From Brotaphodocola faecis (lineage in GTDB: Bacteria > Bacillota > Clostridia > Lachnospirales > Lachnospiraceae): a stretch of 64,000 nucleotides of DNA. The notes under the pieces are model-generated. The model saw nothing but the letters and a program-made list of their open reading frames with translations, was not told where the DNA came from and did not search any database. The translations under genes and the position numbers were made by a program. The stretch lies in the NCBI RefSeq assembly GCF_040096075.1, contig NZ_JBBMFJ010000015.1, positions 1 through 64,000 of the forward strand, written 5' to 3'. Below are positions 9,258 through 17,523 of the stretch, one piece after another; the first letter of the stretch is position 1, and each line of letters begins with the position of its first letter.

Positions 9258-10266
9258 CGCCGTTCACCTCCTCATACGGCACCTGCACGGTCTTTAAATA
9301 ATGCAGGGCTCTTGCCGCGTCCGCTTCGTCCTCCGGAAGCTGAATGATCATCTGTCCATAAGCCGTGCCTCCAATGTCTTTGGTGGAAGCGTACAGGATA
9401 TTCACCGGAACCTTGCTGGCTAAAATCATGTTGGCCAGAACCGGCTCCATGGAGGAGCGTCCGTCAAAGGTGATGCGGATCTTTCTGGACTTGTCAAACT
9501 TCACATTTTCCACCGCGTCCCCCAGAATCAGCTGACGGCCAATCTTCGATTTCGGCTCGGAGAAGATTTCCGATACCCGGCCGAACTCGGCAATCTGGCT
9601 GTGGTCGATAATGGCTACCCGGTCACAGATGGCTTCAATCACCGCCATCTCATGGGTGATGACAATGACCGTAATGCCTAAGTCCCGGTTGATCTGCTTG
9701 ATCAGCTCCAAAATGGACTTGGTGGTATTCGGGTCCAGTGCGCTGGTGGCCTCATCACAAAGGAGCACCTTCGGGTTGGTGGCAATGGCCCGGGCAATGG
9801 CAACTCTCTGGCGCTGTCCGCCGGAAAGCTGTGCCGGATAGGCTTTTGCCCTGTCTTCCAGTCCAACCAGCTTTAACAGCTCCATGGCCCGCGCTTTCGC
9901 CTGCTGCTTTGGAACTCCCGCGATCTCCATGGGGAAGCATACATTCCGGAGAATATTTCTCTGGGCCAGCAGGTTGAATTGCTGGAAGATCATGCCCATG
10001 GACTGTCTTGCCTTTCTCTGGCCCGCCTCACTTAATGCCGCCAGATTTTCACCCTCAAACAATACCTCGCCGGAGGTTGGAATCTCCAGCATGTTGATAC
10101 AGCGCACCAGGGTACTCTTTCCCGCGCCGGAAAGACCGATGATTCCGAAGATTTCTCCCCGTTTGATTTCCAGATTAATGTCATCGAGGGCTTTCACCGG
10201 CCCGTTGGCCGTCTTAAATTCCTTGCCCATGTGCTTTAACTGGATGATGGTTTCCTCTAATGCCAT
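9247..10266 (-). CDS. metN: MetN methionine ABC ATP-binding protein
   Basis: ATPase of the D/L-methionine importer, 339 residues. Walker A is GLSGAGKST near residue 40, the ABC signature is LSGGQRQRVA, and Walker B is VLLCDEATSALD. The C-terminal NIL domain (about 265-339) allows trans-inhibition by cytoplasmic methionine in studied homologues. The ATG at 10266 follows GGAAAGGAAAAG; an in-frame extension to 10323 would run through the terminator hairpin and is unlikely. The gene is first in metNIQ and sits behind a leader-peptide attenuator. Confidence 0.95.
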   Translation of the reverse strand: MALEETIIQLKHMGKEFKTANGPVKALDDINLEIKRGEIFGIIGLSGAGKSTLVRCINMLEIPTSGEVLFEGENLAALSEAGQRKARQSMGMIFQQFNLLAQRNILRNVCFPMEIAGVPKQQAKARAMELLKLVGLEDRAKAYPAQLSGGQRQRVAIARAIATNPKVLLCDEATSALDPNTTKSILELIKQINRDLGITVIVITHEMAVIEAICDRVAIIDHSQIAEFGRVSEIFSEPKSKIGRQLILGDAVENVKFDKSRKIRITFDGRSSMEPVLANMILASKVPVNILYASTKDIGGTAYGQMIIQLPEDEADAARALHYLKTVQVPYEEVNGDVI

Positions 10267-10300
10267 TTTCTTTTCCTTTCCCTGCTTTACGAAAACGAAA

Positions 10301-10335
10301 AACAAAAAGCCGTAAACCTGCAACAGGCTTACGGC
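10301..10335 (-). terminator. Attenuator terminator upstream of metN
   Basis: On the minus strand GCCGTAAGCCTG, TTG loop, CAGGTTTACGGC, then TTTTTGTTTTT. It lies between the Met-rich leader peptide and metN, inside the operon's own transcript, so it can only serve as an attenuator. Its CCTGTTGCAG segment (10318-10327) is complementary to a segment just after the leader stop codon. Confidence 0.8.
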
Positions 10336-10382
10336 TTAGAATGTGTTCTTGCTTCTGATTTTATGCTTCTTCTATGCTCTTT

Positions 10383-10395
10383 CCTGACCTTGCAG
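10383..10395 (-). promoter_or_regulatory. Potential antiterminator arm
   Basis: CTGCAAGGTCAGG starts two bases after the TAA of the leader peptide. CTGCAA and CAGG can pair with TTGCAG and CCTG of the terminator's 5' arm and loop (10 pairs with a 3-base bulge). A ribosome on the leader stop codon would cover this segment; a ribosome stalled earlier would leave it free. Confidence 0.55.
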
Positions 10396-10396
10396 A

Positions 10397-10495
10397 TTAC
10401 TGATGAAATTGATTGCATACGAACATACGGCACATGTCCATCATCATGCCGCACATCATAACCATATTCATCTGCATGGTCTTATTCTGAGTCAT
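10397..10495 (-). CDS. Methionine-rich leader peptide of metNIQ
   Basis: A 32-residue ORF preceded by GAGG eight bases before its ATG. Eleven residues are Met (positions 1, 7, 9, 11, 13, 14, 17, 18, 19, 21, 24) and three are Cys (15, 22, 27). The run MMM at 17-19 and the density of ATG codons are far beyond chance. It lies 50 bases inside the transcript from a strong promoter and is followed by mutually exclusive antiterminator and terminator pairings, the classic arrangement of amino-acid attenuators. The peptide itself probably has no function beyond being translated. Inference: scarcity of charged Met-tRNA stalls the ribosome and lets metNIQ be read. Confidence 0.8.
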   Translation of the reverse strand: MTQNKTMQMNMVMMCGMMMDMCRMFVCNQFHQ

Positions 10496-10539
10496 AGCTG
10501 GTTCCTCGTTTCCGTAGTTCTTATACTACTACCCTATGT

Positions 10540-10573
10540 GGCGTATTGTACGCCGGGTGGGTGAGTTTGTCAA
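10540..10573 (-). promoter_or_regulatory. metNIQ promoter with palindrome over the -10
   Basis: TTGACA (10568-10573), 17 bases, TACAAT (10545-10550), read on the minus strand. The -10 is embedded in a perfect inverted repeat GGCGTA-TTG-TACGCC (10540-10554), which could be an operator. Transcription would start just ahead of the leader peptide. Confidence 0.8.
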
Positions 10574-10609
10574 GGTTATTCTGACAATTTTACGGTGCAA
10601 GCTCGAAAA

Positions 10610-10715
10610 TGCTTCGCATTTCCTCGCTGACGGGCGTTCGCCCTATCAGCCAACGTTGTCCCAAACTGCTTCGGGCAAGCACGGCAGTTTGCTCCGACCG
10701 TTGTCTGGCACCTCA
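10610..10715. repeat. Cluster of three hairpins between cymR-like gene and met promoter
   Basis: Three adjacent inverted repeats: GAAAATGC/GCATTTC with a TTC loop, GGGCG/CGCCC inside a longer stem, and AAACTGC/GCAGTTT. No long T-run follows any of them. They may together end the Rrf2 transcript or be a repeated palindromic element; only one copy of this type was seen. Confidence 0.35.
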
Positions 10716-10718
10716 AAC

Positions 10719-11147
10719 TTAAATCACATAGTCCCCTCCATCCTCGGTCTGCATGAGATCGGCGATGGTGTAGCTGTCAAAAAATTCATTGATCACATGA
10801 TTGAGGCGGTTCCACATGGGAAGGGTCCGGCAGTGCGGAGACATGGCGCAGGGTTTGGCATCCGCCTCCAGACAGGCTACCGGAGCCAGGGATCCTTCGG
10901 TCAGGCGCAGAATTTCGCCAACTTTGTACTCCTCCGGCTCCCTCACAAGGCGGTAGCCGCCGCCCTTTCCCTGAGCCCCTTCCACAAAACCAGATTTGGA
11001 CAGGTTGGACATGATGGATTCCAGATACTTCTGGGAGATATCCTGCCGCTCTGCCACCTCCTTTAAAGGCGTGAACGCCCCGGTGGCATGTTCTGCCAGA
11101 TCTACCATGACGCGCAGTGCATATCTTCCTCTTGTTGAAATCATCAT
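10719..11147 (-). CDS. Rrf2-family transcriptional regulator (CymR/IscR-like)
   Basis: Winged-helix regulator of 142 residues, starting with the Rrf2 signature ISTRGRYALRVMVDLA, then the recognition-helix region SQKYLESIMSNL and the wing GKGGGYRL. Three cysteines (92, 100, 106) sit where IscR carries its Fe-S ligands, though with spacing 7 and 5 rather than 5 and 5, so a redox or Fe-S sensor is possible. It starts 26 bases after cysK, in a metY-cysK-regulator unit, which fits a CymR-like role in sulfur metabolism. ATGs at 11147 and 11144 are both possible starts; AAGGATGG lies upstream. Confidence 0.85.
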   Translation of the reverse strand: MMISTRGRYALRVMVDLAEHATGAFTPLKEVAERQDISQKYLESIMSNLSKSGFVEGAQGKGGGYRLVREPEEYKVGEILRLTEGSLAPVACLEADAKPCAMSPHCRTLPMWNRLNHVINEFFDSYTIADLMQTEDGGDYVI

Positions 11148-11173
11148 AATCCCCAAACCATCCTTTTCTTAAA

Positions 11174-12106
11174 TTAGTCTGCAAATAACGGGGTGGACAG
11201 ATAGCGGTCTCCGGTATCCGGAAGAAGCACTACAATCGTCTTGCCCTCGTTCTCCGGGCGTTTTGCCAGTTCAATGGCTGCCCATGCTGCGGCACCGGAA
11301 GAAATTCCTACCAGTACGCCTTCATTTTTACCGATTTCCTTGCCGGTTGCGAACGCGTCATCGTTGCTGACCGGAATGATCTCGTCATAAACTTTAGTAT
11401 CCAGTACCTCCGGCACGAAGCCTGCGCCGATTCCCTGAATCTTGTGCGCGCCTGCCACACCGGTGGAAAGCACTGCGGAAGTTTCCGGCTCTACTGCGAC
11501 AACCTTAACATCCGGATTCTTGGATTTTAAGAAATTGCCGGTTCCGGTAATGGTTCCGCCGGTGCCAACACCTGCTACAAAATAGTCTACCTGACCGTCG
11601 GTGTCTTCCCAGATTTCCGGGCCGGTGGTCTCAAAATGCGCTTTCGGGTTTGCCGGGTTTACGAACTGTCCGGTCACGAATGCGTTCGGGATCTCCTTTG
11701 CCAGCTCATCGGCCTTTGCGATGGCACCCTTCATGCCCTTTGCGCCCTCGGTCAGAACCAGTTCAGCGCCATAAGCTTTCATTAACTGGCGGCGCTCCAC
11801 GGACATGGTCTCCGGCATAACAATGATGATGCGGTATCCGCGTGCTGCTGCCACGGAAGCCAGGCCAATTCCGGTATTGCCGGAGGTCGGCTCAATGATC
11901 ACGGAATCCGGCTTTAACTGACCGTTCTTTTCTGCCGCGTCGATCATGGCTTTTGCAATACGGTCCTTTACGGAACCGGCCGGGTTAAAATACTCCAGCT
12001 TTGCCAGAATCTTTGCTTTTAAGCCAAATTTTTTCTCAATATTTGTAAGCTCCAGAAGAGGAGTCTTTCCGATCAGCTGGTCTGCGGAAGTGTAAATGTT
12101 TGCCAT
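11174..12106 (-). CDS. cysK: Cysteine synthase A (O-acetylserine sulfhydrylase)
   Basis: PLP enzyme converting O-acetylserine and sulfide to cysteine, 310 residues. The PLP lysine is in NPAGSVKDR near residue 46; PTSGNTGIGLA is the substrate loop and GTGGTITG binds the cofactor phosphate. The start is set by AAGGAGG at eight bases from the ATG at 12106; an ATG two codons earlier lies too close to that site. It follows metY, with an 11-bp imperfect hairpin in the 116-base gap, and precedes the Rrf2 regulator. Confidence 0.95.
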   Translation of the reverse strand: MANIYTSADQLIGKTPLLELTNIEKKFGLKAKILAKLEYFNPAGSVKDRIAKAMIDAAEKNGQLKPDSVIIEPTSGNTGIGLASVAAARGYRIIIVMPETMSVERRQLMKAYGAELVLTEGAKGMKGAIAKADELAKEIPNAFVTGQFVNPANPKAHFETTGPEIWEDTDGQVDYFVAGVGTGGTITGTGNFLKSKNPDVKVVAVEPETSAVLSTGVAGAHKIQGIGAGFVPEVLDTKVYDEIIPVSNDDAFATGKEIGKNEGVLVGISSGAAAWAAIELAKRPENEGKTIVVLLPDTGDRYLSTPLFAD

Positions 12107-12222
12107 AGTCATGTCCTCCTTGCGATGTATAACGTTTTTTATTCTGTCAGTCTCTGAATGTTACGGGCGCCACGCTCTGTATGTGGGGGGAAAAAGCGCG
12201 GCGCCCAGGCTTTTCACGCAGC

Positions 12223-13509
12223 TTATTTTACTGCCTCAAAACCATGTTTCAGGTCGTCAATAATGTCATCGATGTGCTCAGTACCGATGGAAAGGCGGAT
12301 GGTGGTTGGCTTGATGCCGCATGCCAGCAGGCCTTCCTCGTCTAACTGGGAGTGGGTGGTGGATGCCGGATGGATAACCAGGGACTTCACATCAGCCACG
12401 TTTGCCAGCAGGGAGAATAACTCCAGGCTCTCGGTGAATTTCTTTGCGGTATTGACATCACCCTTGATTTCGAAAGTGAAGATGGAACCTGCACCGTTCG
12501 GGAAGTAGCGGTCATACAGCTCTTTCTGACGTCCGGTAGCCAGGGACGGATGGTTTACTTTCTCTACCTGCGGATGGTTCTTTAAGAACTCCACTACCTT
12601 CAGCGCGTTCTCCACGTGGCGCTCTACTCTTAAGGACAGAGTCTCCAAGCCCTGCAGTAACAGGAAGGAGTTGAACGGGGAAATGGTTGCGCCCAGGTCT
12701 CTCATCAGCGTGGTGCGGAGTTTTGTAATGTAAGCCGCATTTCCGCATGCCTCTGTGAACACGATGCCGTGGTAAGAAGGGTTCGGCTCGCTTAATCCCG
12801 GAAACTTGTCGTTCTGGTTCCAGTCAAACTTACCACCATCTACAACCACACCGCCCATGACGGTTCCGTGGCCGCCCATGAACTTAGTAGCGGAATGAAC
12901 CACGATATCAGCGCCGTGCTCCAGCGGACGTAAGAGATACGGAGTAGCGAAGGTGCTGTCTACGATGAACGGAATGCCGTGGCGGTGGGCAATCTCTCCG
13001 ATTGCTTCCAGATCTGCCACATCCGAGTTCGGGTTGCCAAGAGTCTCTGCATAGAGAAGCTTGGTGTTCGGCTGAATCGCTTTCTCGAAGTTTTCCGGAT
13101 CTGCAGGATCTACCAGGGTAGCTGTGATTCCCTGCTCCGGCAGAGTGTTCTCAAACAGGTTGGTAGTTCCGCCGTACAGGTTGGTGGAAGATACGATGTG
13201 GTCTCCTGCCTTTGCGATGTTCTGGATTGCGTAAGCGATGGCTGCGGAACCGGATGCGGTTGCCAGTGCGCCAATGCCGCCCTCTAAGGCTGCGACTCTC
13301 TTCTCGAATACGTCGGAAGTCGGGTTCATCAGTCTGGTGTAAATGTTACCCGGCTCAGTCAGACCGAAACGGCCTGCTGCCTGTGCGGAATCTTTGAATA
13401 CATAAGAGGTAGTTGCATAAATCGGAACAGCTCTGGAATCCGTTGCCGGATCTGCGTTTTCCTGTCCTACGTGAAGCTGAAGGGTTTCAAACTTATAATT
13501 TTTGCTCAT
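12223..13509 (-). CDS. metY: O-acetylhomoserine sulfhydrylase
   Basis: Cys/Met-metabolism PLP enzyme of the gamma family, 428 residues, the usual length for O-acetylhomoserine aminocarboxypropyltransferase. It opens with FETLQLHVGQ and the PLP lysine is in VHSATKFMGGHGT. It makes homocysteine directly from sulfide and O-acetylhomoserine. The frame is open to 13569, but homologues start at the MSKNYKFET methionine. First gene of metY-cysK-rrf2, with a consensus promoter upstream and a leader of about 100 bases that shows neither an S-box nor a T-box core. Confidence 0.93.
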   Translation of the reverse strand: MSKNYKFETLQLHVGQENADPATDSRAVPIYATTSYVFKDSAQAAGRFGLTEPGNIYTRLMNPTSDVFEKRVAALEGGIGALATASGSAAIAYAIQNIAKAGDHIVSSTNLYGGTTNLFENTLPEQGITATLVDPADPENFEKAIQPNTKLLYAETLGNPNSDVADLEAIGEIAHRHGIPFIVDSTFATPYLLRPLEHGADIVVHSATKFMGGHGTVMGGVVVDGGKFDWNQNDKFPGLSEPNPSYHGIVFTEACGNAAYITKLRTTLMRDLGATISPFNSFLLLQGLETLSLRVERHVENALKVVEFLKNHPQVEKVNHPSLATGRQKELYDRYFPNGAGSIFTFEIKGDVNTAKKFTESLELFSLLANVADVKSLVIHPASTTHSQLDEEGLLACGIKPTTIRLSIGTEHIDDIIDDLKHGFEAVK

Positions 13510-13613
13510 GGTATGTACCTGCCTTTCCAAATTCATCCTTACGTCTTTTTCGCCTGTTCGGTAACTCATTTTTTGAATTACCCTGTATCTCTGTAGGTGT
13601 TTCGTTGTTCTGT

Positions 13614-13642
13614 ATTATAATTTCTTCAACCCACTATGTCAA
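13614..13642 (-). promoter_or_regulatory. metY-cysK promoter
   Basis: Perfect consensus on the minus strand: TTGACA, 17 bases, TATAAT. The -35 lies inside CTAT-TGAC-ATAG dyad symmetry, and a repeated CCTATA/CCTATT lies just upstream; either could bind the operon's own Rrf2 regulator. Confidence 0.8.
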
Positions 13643-13683
13643 TAGGTTTATAGGTGTTTTTTTATAAATACAATTTCATGCAA

Positions 13684-13724
13684 AATAAAAAGGAGAAACC
13701 CTCTGTTGTCAGAAAGTTTCTCCT
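13684..13724 (-). terminator. Terminator after the dipeptidase gene
   Basis: AGGAGAAAC pairs with GTTTCTCCT, followed on the minus strand by TTTTTATTTT. Confidence 0.8.
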
Positions 13725-13784
13725 CACTTGTCTCTATCCTGTTTTCAGTTCACGACTTTCATCTGTTGCTGAGCGCTCACGCAA

Positions 13785-15188
13785 TCAGCCGCACAGATCC
13801 ACAATGGCCTGCGCAAAAATCTTGGCGCTGACCAAAAGCTCATCAAGTACCGCAAACTCGTCCGGCCCATGCATCTTGTTGTCCGTCTCCGGCATAGCTG
13901 CGCCGAATGCCACGCCATTCTTTAAATCATGCACATAGGTGCCGCCGCCCATAGCCTGGCACTCACCCTTGCGTCCGGTGTAGGTCTCAAACGCCTTTAA
14001 TAAGGTCTTTACAAAATGAGAATCCTCCGATACATGATGCGGCGGGATCATGGCTTTATTCAACAGGGTGATTCCCTGCTCTGCCATGCGGCTGCGCACA
14101 ACCTCCAGCACGTTCTCATCATTGCCACATACCGGTACACGGCTGTCAAACTTACCGTCCAGGCTTCCGGCGTCTACCGTCAGCATATTGAAGGACAGCG
14201 TCATTTTGCCGGAAAGCTCATCTTCCATGAACACGCCCAGCGTGTTTCCGTTTACATCACCATGCGGAATCAGAGCAGCTGCCTTTCTTACCATGTCAAT
14301 CTGCGGACATGCCGCAAAGTCCAGCTTTCCAAGGAATGCCAGAAGACCGGTCAGGGCATTGTTGCCCACTTCCGGGGTAGACGCATGGGCGCCGACACCG
14401 GTCGCGGTTACTGCGGTAAACGTGCCGTCCGCCTCAAAATCAAAATGAATTCCAGTCTCTTTCTCCGTCTCTGCCGCAGCTGCCTCTAGAGCGGTCATGG
14501 CAAAACCTTCTACGGCTGCCCGTGCCTTACCCGGAACTACATTGACCTTGGTTCCGGCCTTGATGGAAACCAGTCTCGGAAGCGCTTCAGAGGCCTCAAA
14601 CTTTGCAGTGAAATGACCCGGGAAGCGTCCCTTCTCCGTGTTTACCAGCGGGTAAGCCGCATCCGGAGAGAAGGTCATGGGAGCCTCTTTTTCCATGCTA
14701 TAGTAATGTTCGATGTCGCTGCTGCCACATTCCTCATCGGTGCCCAGGATCAGGCGCACATTCTTCTTTAACGGAATGCCCAGTTCCTTCACGGCACGCA
14801 TGGCGTAAAGAGCTGCCACAGCCGGTCCCTTGTCATCCGCAGTGCCGCGTCCATACAGTTTTCCATCTTTGAGTACCGGTTTAAACGGCTTTGTCACCGT
14901 CCAGCCTTCTCCTGCCGGGACTACATCCAGATGCGCCAGAATATCAAGCTGCTTCGGAAGCTCATTCATGTCCACGCAGCCAACATATCCGTCGTAATCA
15001 CAGGTTTCAAAGCCGTACCCCTCGGCCATATCCAGGGCCGTATCCAGGCATTCTGCCGCGCCCGGACCAAACGGCATATCTTCCTCTTCCGGCATCTTCT
15101 CGCTGTTGATGCGGCAGAGCTCAAAAATGTCTTCGATCATCTCGTCTTTGTGGGCATCCACCCAGGCACTGATTTTCTCTTTATACAT
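13785..15188 (-). CDS. M20 dipeptidase, PepV/Sapep type
   Basis: Zinc-dependent cytoplasmic dipeptidase of 467 residues. The M20 motifs are in order: LAHLDVVPAGEGW (metal His, Asp), GRGTADDKGP (bridging Asp) and GTDEECGSSD (catalytic Glu pair), with an inserted dimerisation-like lid domain; HGPDEF near the C terminus gives the last metal His. The ATG at 15188 follows GGAGGGGG. It starts 17 bases after the YqeY gene, so the two are likely co-transcribed. It would release amino acids from dipeptides imported by systems such as the Opp operon in this window. Confidence 0.9.
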   Translation of the reverse strand: MYKEKISAWVDAHKDEMIEDIFELCRINSEKMPEEEDMPFGPGAAECLDTALDMAEGYGFETCDYDGYVGCVDMNELPKQLDILAHLDVVPAGEGWTVTKPFKPVLKDGKLYGRGTADDKGPAVAALYAMRAVKELGIPLKKNVRLILGTDEECGSSDIEHYYSMEKEAPMTFSPDAAYPLVNTEKGRFPGHFTAKFEASEALPRLVSIKAGTKVNVVPGKARAAVEGFAMTALEAAAAETEKETGIHFDFEADGTFTAVTATGVGAHASTPEVGNNALTGLLAFLGKLDFAACPQIDMVRKAAALIPHGDVNGNTLGVFMEDELSGKMTLSFNMLTVDAGSLDGKFDSRVPVCGNDENVLEVVRSRMAEQGITLLNKAMIPPHHVSEDSHFVKTLLKAFETYTGRKGECQAMGGGTYVHDLKNGVAFGAAMPETDNKMHGPDEFAVLDELLVSAKIFAQAIVDLCG

Positions 15189-15205
15189 GAAATCCCCCTC
15201 CAAAA

Positions 15206-15652
15206 CTATTTTGTCATATCAGCTAAGGTCTGATTTACCAGCTTGCCGTCTGCCTTGCCTTTTACCTTCGGCATCAGAACCTTCATGATCTTGCCCTTAT
15301 CTGCCACGGTCGGCTTCTCAATGCCAAGCTCTGCGAGCACCCCTTTGATCACCTCGGTAATCTGCTCTACGTTCATATCTTCCGGAGCGAACTCTTTGTA
15401 TACGGCAAGTCTGGCGGCAGCTTCCTCGCGGATGTCGGTGCGGTCTGCCGGAGCCATATCGTAGGTCTCCTGGGTCTGGCGGATTTCCTTCTTTACGACT
15501 GCGTTCTCCTCATCCTCAGTCAGGTCTGCGCGTTTGTCAATCTGCGCGTTCTTCAGTGCGGAAAGCAGCATGGACAGGGAATCTTTTCTTGCCTTGTCTT
15601 TTGCCTTCATAGCCTCTACCATTGCAGCTCTTACTACGTCAATCTTGCTCAT
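15206..15652 (-). CDS. GatB/YqeY domain protein
   Basis: A 148-residue helical protein matching the YqeY family (MSKIDVVRAAMVEAMKAKD, and KGKADGKLVNQ at the C terminus). The domain resembles the tRNA-binding tail of GatB, but the stand-alone protein's function is not established. AAGGAG precedes the ATG at 15652 by nine bases. It heads a probable two-gene unit with the dipeptidase. Confidence 0.88.
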   Translation of the reverse strand: MSKIDVVRAAMVEAMKAKDKARKDSLSMLLSALKNAQIDKRADLTEDEENAVVKKEIRQTQETYDMAPADRTDIREEAAARLAVYKEFAPEDMNVEQITEVIKGVLAELGIEKPTVADKGKIMKVLMPKVKGKADGKLVNQTLADMTK

Positions 15653-15745
15653 AATGTTACACTCCTTTTCCATTTTATTCACATCAGGCTGTCACACCCA
15701 ACATCCGGTGCGGCAGCCCGTTTGTTTTCGGATTATGCCACAGTT

Positions 15746-17338
15746 CTAGTTGCGGCCAAACTCGCTCAGCTTCAGACCAGGGTTGCGGTCCTCCACCATG
15801 CCGATGCTCCAGCTGTTGACAAAGATCAGCAGTGGGTTGTCCTTTAAGTCCTTGATGCGCTTCATGTCGGAGGTACCCTGGATCTTGGCTACATCCACCT
15901 CGTCCTTGTTCTCGATCCAGCGGATGTACTCGTACGGCAGTTTCTCCAGCTTGACCTCTACGTTGTACTCATTCTCCAGGCGGTAGGTCAGAACCTCAAA
16001 CTGCAGTTCGCCGACTACGCCGACAATGATCTCCTCCATACCGGTGTTGAACTCCTGGAAGATCTGGATTGCGCCCTCCTGGGCAATCTGGCTCACGCCC
16101 TTTAAGAACTGTTTGCGCTTCATGGTGTCAATCTGGCGCACGCGGGCAAAATGCTCCGGCGCGAAGGTCGGGATGCCCTCAAACTCAAACTTCTCGTTGG
16201 ACAGGCACAGGGTATCTCCAATGGAGAAGATGCCCGGATCAAATACACCGATGATATCACCGGCGTAAGCTTCCTCGACAATCTTTCTGTCCTGCGCCAT
16301 CATCTGCTGCGGCTGGGACAGGCGGATCTTCTTGCCGCCCTGTACATGGTTTACTTCCATGCCGGCCTCGAACTTGCCGGATACAATACGCATGAAGGCG
16401 ATACGGTCACGGTGCGCCTTGTTCATGTTTGCCTGGATCTTGAAGACAAAGGCAGAGAAATCATCGTTAAACGGGCTGATTTCACGGGTGATGGCCTTTC
16501 TCGGCAGCGGAGAAGTGGTCATCTTCAGGAAATGCTGCAGGAAGGTCTCTACACCGAAGTTGGTCAGAGCGGAACCGAAAAATACCGGAGATAAGTTTCC
16601 ACGGCTGACACGCTCCTGATCGAACTCATCGGCTGCGCCGTCTAACAGTTCGATCTCATCCAATAACTGCTGGTGGTAATCTGCTCCGATGACGGACTCC
16701 ACGTCAGTTCCCTCCACCGGGAAGGTCTGGGAAGCAATCTCTTTCTGTCCGCCCATGGCAGCGGTGAATGTGGTGATGGTCTTGTCGTGGCGGTCATACA
16801 CGCCCTTGAAGTTCTTTCCGCAGCCGATCGGCCAGTTGATCGGGCAGGTGCGGATACCCAGCACGTTCTCAATCTCGTCCATCAGCTCAAACGGATCTCT
16901 CGCCTCACGGTCCATCTTGTTGATAAAGGTGAAGATCGGGATGCCTCTCATAACGCAGACCTTGAACAGCTTGATGGTCTGGGCCTCAACACCCTTGGAA
17001 CCGTCAATGACCATGACCGCGCTGTCGGCAGCCATGAGGGTACGGTAGGTATCCTCAGAGAAGTCCTGATGTCCCGGGGTGTCCAGGATGTTGATGCAGT
17101 AGTTGTCGTACTCAAACTGCATAACGGAAGAGGTAACGGAAATACCTCTCTCCTTCTCGATCTCCATCCAGTCGGAAACCGCATGTTTTGCGGCCTTTCT
17201 GCCCTTTACGGTACCAGCCAGGTTGATGGCGCCTCCGTAAAGAAGGAATTTCTCCGTCAGGGTCGTCTTACCTGCATCCGGGTGGGAAATGATCGCAAAG
17301 GTTCTTCGTTTCTTAATTTCTTCTGTGATATTTGACAA
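15746..17338 (-). CDS. prfC: Peptide chain release factor 3
   Basis: GTPase that recycles RF1/RF2 after termination, 530 residues, matching the usual 529. G-domain motifs are AIISHPDAGKTTLTEK (P-loop), DTPGHQDFSEDTYR (G3) and NKMDREARD (G4); the domain II/III part follows to KLSEFGRN. I chose a TTG start at 17338: GGAGG lies eight bases upstream and the product then begins at the homologous residue. In-frame ATGs lie 22 to 27 codons upstream, and GTG does not fit better. It has its own promoter. Confidence 0.93.
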   Translation of the reverse strand: MSNITEEIKKRRTFAIISHPDAGKTTLTEKFLLYGGAINLAGTVKGRKAAKHAVSDWMEIEKERGISVTSSVMQFEYDNYCINILDTPGHQDFSEDTYRTLMAADSAVMVIDGSKGVEAQTIKLFKVCVMRGIPIFTFINKMDREARDPFELMDEIENVLGIRTCPINWPIGCGKNFKGVYDRHDKTITTFTAAMGGQKEIASQTFPVEGTDVESVIGADYHQQLLDEIELLDGAADEFDQERVSRGNLSPVFFGSALTNFGVETFLQHFLKMTTSPLPRKAITREISPFNDDFSAFVFKIQANMNKAHRDRIAFMRIVSGKFEAGMEVNHVQGGKKIRLSQPQQMMAQDRKIVEEAYAGDIIGVFDPGIFSIGDTLCLSNEKFEFEGIPTFAPEHFARVRQIDTMKRKQFLKGVSQIAQEGAIQIFQEFNTGMEEIIVGVVGELQFEVLTYRLENEYNVEVKLEKLPYEYIRWIENKDEVDVAKIQGTSDMKRIKDLKDNPLLIFVNSWSIGMVEDRNPGLKLSEFGRN

Positions 17339-17444
17339 AAATAAGTCCTCCGTTCTATAGGTGAAAGCGGTCTGAATCCGCCCGCTTTTTCTGCTCGTTT
17401 CCATTGGCTGACTACGCATACCCGCGCAGTTACTCCAATCTTAC

Positions 17445-17473
17445 ATTTTATCAGACATATGAATCTTTGACAA
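17445..17473 (-). promoter_or_regulatory. prfC promoter
   Basis: TTGTCA, 17 bases, TAAAAT on the minus strand, about 105 bases ahead of the TTG start. Confidence 0.5.
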
Positions 17474-17523
17474 GAGCCAGAGTTGCCGGAAACAATGGCT
17501 TTTTGATTGGAAAATCCCTGTTT

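Noticed and set aside
10267..10720. S-box or Met T-box ahead of metN
   Set aside because: No S-box core and no TGG-ACCGCG-type antiterminator; the Met-rich leader explains the terminator.
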